Positions 58,701 through 64,000 of a stretch of 64,000 nucleotides of DNA are shown here, piece after piece; positions within the stretch are counted from its first letter, which is position 1, and the number at the start of each line of letters is the position of its first letter. Source of the DNA: Mesorhizobium sp. (GTDB taxonomy: Bacteria; Pseudomonadota; Alphaproteobacteria; Rhizobiales; Rhizobiaceae); the NCBI GenBank assembly GCA_004020875.1, contig SAPZ01000005.1, forward strand, positions 1 through 64,000, given 5' to 3'. Under the pieces are notes generated by a model that had not been told where the DNA came from, did not search any database, and was given only the letters and a program-made list of their open reading frames with translations. The translations under genes and the position numbers were made by a program.

Positions 58701-59156
58701 CTAGATTCCGGCCGGGGACGGCATTCCCTTGTCGCCAACTGGATCGATATCCTCCGATATCTCCTGCCGCAGTTTCGGTCCCTTGGCCAAACGCCTGCCC
58801 AAGGCAGAGACGAAAGCCTCATAGCGTTCGGCCGCCTTGGCACGAGCCGCCTGGGCCGCAGGTTCCGGCAAGGCGGGAGTGGTCGCCAGCCAAAAGCGGA
58901 CAAACACCGCAAGCGTCTCGATCGCGATGCCTGTGTCGCGCTCCTGCCGGCCCAGCCGCCGATCGACTTGGTCGAGGCGTTTGACGATCGCCGCCTCGCG
59001 ACGCTCATCCGCGTCCGGCGACAAGAACGACGCGATCGCGGCCTCCGCGATCATGGACTGGGATTGTCCGCGCCGCGTCGCCCAATCCTGAAGCATCTTC
59101 ATGACTGCCGGATCGAGATAGACAGAGATCTGCACTTTTTTCTTTCGATTGGTCAT
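58701..59156 (-). CDS. CopG/RHH-type conjugation-associated protein
   Basis: A 151-residue protein with an N-terminal ribbon-helix-helix domain (about 8-50; VQISVYLDPAVMKML, then SQSMIAEAAIASFL) and a helical C-terminal half. In rhizobial ICEs this small gene lies between traG and the trbBCDEJLFGI operon. Here it is intact and 5 bp downstream of the traG fragment, but no trb gene follows, so its transfer operon has been lost. It may still bind DNA. Confidence 0.8.
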   Translation of the reverse strand: MTNRKKKVQISVYLDPAVMKMLQDWATRRGQSQSMIAEAAIASFLSPDADERREAAIVKRLDQVDRRLGRQERDTGIAIETLAVFVRFWLATTPALPEPAAQAARAKAAERYEAFVSALGRRLAKGPKLRQEISEDIDPVGDKGMPSPAGI

Positions 59157-59161
59157 GGCAC

Positions 59162-59820
59162 CTACAATCCCATGCCGTCATCGGGGTCGAGCGAGACCTG
59201 CCGCGCTGTGCCCTTCATGAGGCGCGCCAGGCGGCGGTTTGTGACAGCTTCGCCATCGTCAGTATCGTCGGCCGCGTCGATACCGAACTCGTTCTCGATA
59301 GGGCCCGCTTTCTCGATCGGGCTCACGCGGTTCAGTTCGGGTTGTTGGCGCTGCTCGGACTCGGTCGGATCCTCATCTCGCTCCTGGACCGTTCCGGGAG
59401 CTTCGTCGACCTCGGGCTGTTTCAGGATCGGCAGGCTACTCCAATCGTTAGGGCGAGCTTTTTCGGGTCGCGCCAGCTCGGGCGGCGACAGGACGCGTTC
59501 GCGCAAGCGGATATCCTCGTAATAGCGCGCCTTATCAGCCCTGATCGGTGATGTGCCCGCCACCATGACGATCTCGTCGGTCGGCGGAAGCTGCATGATC
59601 TCGCCAGGTGTCATCAACTGGCGGGCGGTCTCTTGCCGCGACACCATCAAATGTCCGAGCCAGGGTGAAAGCCGGTGGCCGGCATAGTTCTTCATCGCCC
59701 GCATCTCGGTTGCAGTGCCGAGCGCGTCAGACACACGTTTGGCGGTCCTTTCATCATTCGTTGCAAAGCTCACGCGCACATGACAGTTGTCGAGGATGGA
59801 ATTGTACTCGCCGAACAGAG
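59162..59820 (-). pseudogene. traG: truncated traG (coupling protein C-terminal part)
   Basis: About 215 residues matching the C-terminal third of TraG/VirD4 coupling ATPases: NSILDNCHVRVSFATNDERTAK, then 'YAGHRLSPWLGHLMVSRQET' and 'PPTDEIVMVAGTSPIRA'. The Walker motifs are missing because the 5' two-thirds are gone. Homology stops near 59820, where an opposite-strand methyltransferase fragment starts. Full-length TraG is about 650 residues. Confidence 0.85.
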
Positions 59821-60245
59821 CAAAGCAGATCGAGTTTGTCACGCAGCACCTTAAGGAAGGAGGTATCTTCGTCTTCGTCGAAAAATTCCGGGCCGTTGAC
59901 GAAAACGACTACGCGCGCCGGGAGTGGCAGAAGGATTTCGGTTTCAAGGCTCGATATTTTCCACAAGAGGAGATCGAGAAAAAGAAGACCGATGTTCTCA
60001 AGACGATGTTCAACAACGAGGTGACGCTGGAAGAGATGTTCCACGCAACTGGCATGCACTTCAACCACTACGTCATGACGTGGAATAGCGGAAATTTCTG
60101 CAGCCTTGCTGCGAGCAATAATAGAGAAAATCTCAACCTGTACCTTTCGCAAATGGCAGCCCCCGCCATTCCAAATGAGTATGTTTACGAGGCCAGCTTA
60201 TATCGGGCCAACACAGATTATGCTGCCACTTTGCAAGAAAAGTGA
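59821..60245 (+). pseudogene. truncated SAM methyltransferase (C-terminal part)
   Basis: About 140 residues from 'RAKQIEFVTQHLKEGGIFVFVEKF' to the stop, which look like the last strands of a class I methyltransferase (LKEGG-x-FVFVEK, then 'VMTWNSGNFCSLAAS'). No SAM-binding motif I is present; the 5' part is missing and the sequence is fused to the reverse end of traG at about 59820. Not likely functional. Assignment is by pattern only. Confidence 0.6.
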
Positions 60246-60348
60246 TGCTCAAGCGGTACCCCTCCAGACCGACCGAGCAATGCGGCAAATGCACACTCAT
60301 TGGCGCGATGCGTGCGGAGCACCCCGAACACGTTTGGCCGAAACAGAT

Positions 60349-61311
60349 ATGATCGTGACGACATCTGCAGAGCGCTCTCATGACAAAAACGGCAACGCCC
60401 TTCGGTTGCTGGCCTGCGCCTTGGCGGCAGCGGATTGCGGCAGTCTGCGGCAGGCTGCAACAGCGCTGAGAGTCCGTGAATCCAGCGTAAGTCGCAGCGT
60501 CGTTAAACTCGAACAGCTTTTGGAGATGCAACTGTTCGAGCGCGACGTTCGCGGCGTCCGTTTGACCGAGGAAGGCCGAGCCTGGACCGAGGTCGCTCGG
60601 ATGCATTACGAAGGTTTGCAGGCAGTTTTTCGGGACGCCCGCAACAGTGGGAACGCAAAGACACTCAGGATTGGCCTGTGCGCTGTGGGCGGTGGACAAT
60701 TCCTGAAGCGCCTGATCGATCGCTTCCGCAAATCATATCCACATGTCAGTTTGGCCATTGAGGATATTTTGCGTGAACAATGCCTGACAGCCGTACGCCG
60801 TCGGCGCTTCGACATCATCTTTGCGCCTGGGTTCGGCGAAGTCACCTCTTGCCGCGCCGAGATGTTCTGGCAGGAGCGTATCTTCGTTCTCGTGCCCACC
60901 GGTCATTCCCTTGCCGAAAAGCGGGTGGTCACGTGGGCAGATCTTGCGGGGATGCAAATGCTCGTGCCGGCCGGAACCAGCGGACCGCTGCTGGATTGGC
61001 CTACCCTGGAAGGCATCGTTACCGACGCATGCCGCCCAACTGTCAACATGTGCCAAGGTGGCCAAGCGAGTGTCATCTTCAATGTGCAGCTAGGTCAAGG
61101 CGTTACACTAGCCGGTGAGAGCTTCGCGCGAAATGTAGCCTTTGATGCGACGGTATGGAAACCTATTGATGGCCGTAACGGTCTCTGTTCAATCCAAGCT
61201 TTCTGGCTTGAAACGAATCCGAAACATGCCGTTTTGCGGCTGATTGGCCTTGCCAGAAACATGGCGAATACGATTCCGGGTCCGCCACACTCGCACAGTG
61301 CAAGCCGTTAG
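60349..61311 (+). CDS. LysR-family transcriptional regulator
   Basis: A 320-residue regulator: N-terminal HTH (about 18-70; SLRQAATALRVRESSVSRSVVKLE) and a LysR substrate-binding domain (about 95-300; IGLCAVGGGQFLKRLIDRF). ATG 60349 is chosen to give a normal-length HTH N terminus; more upstream starts run through the truncated-gene region. Its effector and targets are unknown, and no divergent partner gene is present, which is unusual for the family and fits a displaced cargo gene. Confidence 0.82.
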   Translation: MIVTTSAERSHDKNGNALRLLACALAAADCGSLRQAATALRVRESSVSRSVVKLEQLLEMQLFERDVRGVRLTEEGRAWTEVARMHYEGLQAVFRDARNSGNAKTLRIGLCAVGGGQFLKRLIDRFRKSYPHVSLAIEDILREQCLTAVRRRRFDIIFAPGFGEVTSCRAEMFWQERIFVLVPTGHSLAEKRVVTWADLAGMQMLVPAGTSGPLLDWPTLEGIVTDACRPTVNMCQGGQASVIFNVQLGQGVTLAGESFARNVAFDATVWKPIDGRNGLCSIQAFWLETNPKHAVLRLIGLARNMANTIPGPPHSHSASR

Positions 61312-61349
61312 TGGCCATGTCCCGATCACTTCCGCGGCGGGGATTTTCC

Positions 61350-61660
61350 GAGCAGGGCCGGATCGGCCAGGTAGACGGCAAGCTGCCATTCGACGTCGGA
61401 TCCCGCAACGAGCGGAAATGCGCATTCTTGGCCTCCGAATTCTCGACGACCTCGACAAGATGGTTGTCAGATCGCGCCCGAAGATCAAGTTGCGCGACGA
61501 CGAGCGTGCCGGCGGCGCCTATCGCACGGAGCAGCTTGGAGAGGGCAAGTCGGAGCCGTGCTTCTGGATAATTGTCTCCCAGCCGCCCGAACGCAGTTCC
61601 GTCGCCTGTGTTGCTTCGTCAGTGGGACGCGTGCATAGCCGATCCACTGGACTAACCGTG
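61350..61660 (-). pseudogene. decayed serine recombinase (resolvase/invertase)
   Basis: Reading leftward, fragments in different frames reconstruct a resolvase N-terminal half: IGYARV near 61643-61626, then after a frameshift DEATQATELRSGGWETIIQ, then after another shift LSKLLRAIGAAGTLVVAQLD, ARSDNHLVEVVENSEAK and AHFRSLRDP. These follow the family order (GYARVSTxEQ, LxxGDTLVVxxLDRLxRS, FRSLxD). The C-terminal DNA-binding part is absent. It was not translatable as one ORF. Confidence 0.75.
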
Positions 61661-61680
61661 GTTGAAAATTGAGCTTTCAT

Positions 61681-61708
61681 GTAATACCTATTTGGAGTAC
61701 GGTATTAC
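61681..61708. promoter_or_regulatory. candidate vapBC operator
   Basis: Perfect 8-bp arms GTAATACC (61681-61688) and GGTATTAC (61701-61708) separated by 12 bp, so arm centres are 20 bp apart, directly upstream of AAGGAG and the vapB ATG. Toxin-antitoxin complexes typically bind such dyads to repress their own operon. Confidence 0.7.
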
Positions 61709-61720
61709 CAAGGAGCAAAT

Positions 61721-61954
61721 ATGACCACCACCGTCACAGCCAAGGGACAGGTGACCATCCCGAAGCCGGTTCGTGATCTTCTTGGCATCGTTCCCGGGAG
61801 CAAAGTCGATTTCCGCCGCGCTGCTGATGGCAGCGTGGTGCTTGCGCGCGCTGACAAGAAGCAGCCGCCGAGCCGCTTCGCCAAATTGCGTGGCCATGCC
61901 GGCAAGGGGCTCGATACGGATGCGATCATGGCGCTGACGCGTGGTGAAACGTGA
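61721..61954 (+). CDS. vapB: AbrB/SpoVT-type antitoxin
   Basis: A 77-residue antitoxin with a swapped-hairpin AbrB DNA-binding domain (MTTTVTAKGQVTIPKPVRDLLGI) and a C-terminal toxin-binding tail. AAGGAG lies 6 nt before the ATG. Its stop overlaps the toxin start by 4 bp. It should neutralise the PIN toxin and bind the dyad at 61681-61708. Confidence 0.88.
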   Translation: MTTTVTAKGQVTIPKPVRDLLGIVPGSKVDFRRAADGSVVLARADKKQPPSRFAKLRGHAGKGLDTDAIMALTRGET

Positions 61955-62355
61955 CGCTTGTCGACACCAACGTCCTCCTCGATCTTGTCACCGATGATCC
62001 CAAGTGGGCGGATTGGTCACTTTATCAGCTTGAAGCAGCGAGCCTTGATGGCCCCTTGCTGATCAATGATGCGGTTTATGCTGAGCTTGCTGTTCGCTAT
62101 GAACGCATCGAGCATCTCGAGGCGTTTGTCGATGGGGCTGGGCTCGAAATGACTTCCATGCCGCGAGCCGCCCTGTTTCTGGCGGGCAAGGTCTTCACAC
62201 ACTATCGGCGGGCCGGTGGATCAAGGACCGGCGTGCTACCTGACTTCTTCATTGGTGCGCATGCGGCTGTCGCACAGCTCCCGCTGCTGACGCGCGATGT
62301 GAGGCGCTACCGGACGTACTTTCCGTCATTGAAGCTGATTGCGCCGAATGTATGA
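61951..62355 (+). CDS. vapC: PIN-domain ribonuclease toxin
   Basis: A 134-residue PIN toxin with the acidic residues expected for metal binding: D5 in LVDTNVLLDL, E in DAVYAELAV, and the D residues in LPDFFIGAHA and LTRDVRRY. VapC toxins cleave RNA, usually tRNA or rRNA. Start is GTG 61951, overlapping the antitoxin (GTGA). Length and motifs are intact, so it may be active. Confidence 0.88.
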   Translation: MTLVDTNVLLDLVTDDPKWADWSLYQLEAASLDGPLLINDAVYAELAVRYERIEHLEAFVDGAGLEMTSMPRAALFLAGKVFTHYRRAGGSRTGVLPDFFIGAHAAVAQLPLLTRDVRRYRTYFPSLKLIAPNV

Positions 62356-63046
62356 GTCGCCGCGGATCGCATCCCTTCCAGAGGAGACCGTAAGAAACAG
62401 TTTCATCCACTGTCTGATGCTTTTCGCCAACGAGTCCAGCCGCACTTGGAACAATATCTAATCTAAGGCGATTGTCGGAGGACGATTGATCAGGCAGGGC
62501 GGTAAGGGTCAGCAGGACAAGGCACTGGGCAATCGGTCAGAAGTGGAGCTGCACGATGGGATTCTCGCATTGACGAAGTCAGTGTAGTGATGAATCGAGC
62601 CAGGCTGCTTAGTCTATAGTGTCTGCCAGTGCCAAGCATTGAGCCTCATTCCGATCTCACATTGGCCGGTATCTTTTTTGCGTGGATCGGAAGGTTTTGA
62701 AGCGAGAATTCGCACGATGGGCTTCCGTTCCATCGACTCAGCTCCGTCGGGGGCTCAAGTTTGAAAATTCCGCTCATGGAAACAGCTCCTTCGTCGGCCC
62801 GTCCAAGAGCGATGGCAATTTCATGATTGAGAGCAAGGACGGCAGGCAATAACCGGCTGCTCCTATGAGCCGTTCAACTTGGAGATCCGCAAGACCGCCG
62901 AAGCGCAATAAGCGATGTGTCCCCCGGCGAGAACATGAATAAGCTCCGAGCCTGCGATTTCAGCTCGGCGCTTGATAGGTCCGATTTCAAATCGTCCCTT
63001 GAGAAGTCGGAGTTATTTTCGAGAAAGCCTAACCTGTTGTGTTTTC
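62356..63046. other. gene-free accessory DNA
   Basis: About 690 bp without a credible gene. Short open stretches occur on both strands (for example 62646-62849 minus) but lack ribosome sites and recognisable motifs, and codon use is unlike the flanks. It is probably decayed element DNA between vapBC and the tRNA-like site. Confidence 0.55.
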
Positions 63047-63056
63047 TGGTCACAGT
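63036..63056 (-). other. att-like direct repeat, right copy
   Basis: Minus-strand ACTGTGACCAGAAAACACAAC, 18 of 21 identical to 58584-58604 in the same orientation. It spans the CCA end of the proline-tRNA-like fragment and 10 bp beyond it, 87 bp past the integrase stop. Confidence 0.5.
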
Positions 63057-63090
63057 AGCAGGACTTCAACCTGCGACCCCCATCGTCCCG
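63047..63090 (-). other. proline-tRNA-like 3' fragment (attachment site candidate)
   Basis: Minus strand reads from an anticodon-loop-like CGGGA through GATGGGGGTC, a perfect T-stem GCAGG/CCTGC with a 7-nt loop TTGAAGT, a 7-nt acceptor strand TACTGTG, A and CCA. This resembles rhizobial tRNA-Pro(CGG) 3' halves as I remember them. The 5' half is missing and loop position 56 is G instead of C, so it is not a working tRNA. Confidence 0.55.
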
Positions 63091-63142
63091 ATGGGCAGCC
63101 GGCAAAAGCCCGGCATTTCTTGTCATGCCTGGCGGCTTGTGT

Positions 63143-64000
63143 TCAGCTTTGTTTCCAGCTTGACCGTGCAGGCTTCTGTGGCGAGTGGCGGGAGCGTTCG
63201 CCTTCTGTCCATGCCGCCATTCTCACGACGTTTTTAGGCAGGTTTCGCGAGCGAGACTTGGAGACGATCGCGCGGATGGCATCTGCCTGAAAATCGGGGT
63301 GATGGTGGCCATAGGTCTCAATCAGCACCTCGACCGTCATCCCGAGAAAGCCGGCGGCCGCCCAGGGATCGGAACCCTGTTGCATCAGCCAGGTCGCAGC
63401 TGTGTGGCGGAAGACATGCGGCGTGATGTCGGTGCGGAACACGCGCCGACTGCCACCTTCAGGTGTTGCCAAATCGTCATACCAGCCGAGCCCGGCCGCC
63501 TCGACCACCGAGCGGAAAGCCTTCTTGATCGATTGGACGGGCTTGCCGTTCCACTCCACGACGTAGTCGTGGGCAATCATGCGGCCGATGTTTGCGCTTT
63601 TGCCGCGCCTCCTGGTCTTGATCTCCAGCGGCGTGAGCGCCCATCGCCGCAGATGGGCAACCAAACGATCGGGCAGGCGCATCGGCGGCTGGCGTTTCTT
63701 CGTCTCGAGGCGACCAACTGCACGACGATAGAAAATGCCGCGTTCGAGATCGACATGGCCCGCTCCGTCGGTCGGTCGGATGGCGGCGCCGCAGATCGCG
63801 GCCGAACGAGTGCCGGTATATAGGGCAACCAGGATAAAGCGCGCGACGTGGCGTCCCGTGCGACGGTCGCTGGGCCGCCCTTTCCAGGACTGGCGCATGC
63901 GCCAAGCAGCGCGAAGCAATGCTGCGGCCTCATCACGTGTAAGCCAGCGGTCCCTAGGCGCGGACTTCGGTGGCAGCAAGATCGGCGGGGTCGAGGTTAC
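63143..64000 (-). CDS. tyrosine recombinase/integrase (partial, runs off the right edge)
   Basis: At least 285 residues of a phage-type integrase catalytic domain; the reading frame is still open at 64000, so the N terminus lies beyond the window. Catalytic residues are visible: Arg in LYTGTRSAA (about 63806-63808), HVFRHTAATW, and the nucleophile Tyr in ETYGHHHPD (63311-63313). The family pattern LGM-x6-YGHHHPD is typical of rhizobial ICE/island integrases. The tRNA-like att site is just 53 bp past its stop, as expected for an element end. Confidence 0.88.
   Translation of the reverse strand, partial: VTSTPPILLPPKSAPRDRWLTRDEAAALLRAAWRMRQSWKGRPSDRRTGRHVARFILVALYTGTRSAAICGAAIRPTDGAGHVDLERGIFYRRAVGRLETKKRQPPMRLPDRLVAHLRRWALTPLEIKTRRRGKSANIGRMIAHDYVVEWNGKPVQSIKKAFRSVVEAAGLGWYDDLATPEGGSRRVFRTDITPHVFRHTAATWLMQQGSDPWAAAGFLGMTVEVLIETYGHHHPDFQADAIRAIVSKSRSRNLPKNVVRMAAWTEGERSRHSPQKPARSSWKQS

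Noticed and set aside
63047..63120. A complete functional tRNA-Pro gene
   Set aside because: No 5' acceptor strand complementary to TACTGTG and no D-arm are found upstream, and the T-loop lacks C56.
62917..63237. 106-codon ORF overlapping the tRNA-like fragment and integrase end
   Set aside because: No ribosome site or motif; it crosses the att candidate and the 3' end of the integrase antisense.

Overview
The window looks like a chromosome segment of a high-GC alphaproteobacterium of the Rhizobiales, most likely Mesorhizobium or a close relative. The evidence is a cysD-cysNC-cysQ set with the GTPase/APS-kinase fusion, a glgPBCA-pgm-glgX cluster, an frcBCA-type fructose transporter divergent from a ROK repressor, a TraG-CopG conjugation remnant of the kind found in rhizobial ICEs, and palindromic intergenic repeats. 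The genus assignment is inference; no rRNA or marker gene is present.

Layout. 1-4850: an uncharacterised small protein, an acyl-CoA synthetase, a DUF1499 membrane protein, an MBL-fold hydrolase and the biotin transporter bioY, which ends in a clear intrinsic terminator. 5011-25650: a large surface-polysaccharide locus. It starts with a tightly overlapping rmlA-rmlC-rmlB-rmlD operon (dTDP-L-rhamnose). At 8492 it passes into visibly lower-GC genes: a methyltransferase, a 1242-residue methyltransferase/GT2/GT4 protein, a second methyltransferase, a sulfotransferase-methyltransferase fusion and an epimerase. It then returns to higher GC with an O-polysaccharide ABC exporter (ATPase and permease), a CapD/FlaA1-type dehydratase, a GT2, a PglC/WcaJ-like initiating phosphoglycosyltransferase, an SDR and a Wzy/WaaL-type polymerase or ligase. 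25911-30734: cysD, cysNC and cysQ (sulfate activation, PAPS formation and PAP disposal), then a WbpE-like sugar aminotransferase. 30975-36816: a fructose-type utilisation locus, with ROK repressor, RbsD/FucU mutarotase and PfkB kinase leftward and frcB-frcC-frcA rightward; the shared control region holds a perfect inverted repeat overlapping two TTGACA boxes. 36956-50124: glycogen metabolism (glgP, glgB, glgC, glgA, pgm, glgX) plus a GH13 alpha-glucosidase. 50132-52341: a TadG-like and a TadE-like pilus protein. 52635-58063: an oppABC-(DF) peptide ABC transporter. 58090-58425: a small lipoprotein.

58584-64000 is accessory DNA: truncated traG, an intact copG-like gene, a methyltransferase fragment butted against traG, a LysR regulator, a frameshifted serine-resolvase relic, an intact vapBC module with a palindromic operator candidate, a proline-tRNA-like 3' fragment, and a tyrosine integrase running off the right edge. 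I read this as the decayed end of one integrative element next to the start of another.

How it fits together. The most interesting idea is that the sulfotransferase domain, the three MycE/TylF-like or related methyltransferase modules and the nearby cysD-cysNC-cysQ genes form one programme. The cys genes would make PAPS and remove PAP, so that a rhamnose-containing surface polysaccharide can be sulfated and O-methylated before or during ABC-dependent export. This is inference from gene content.
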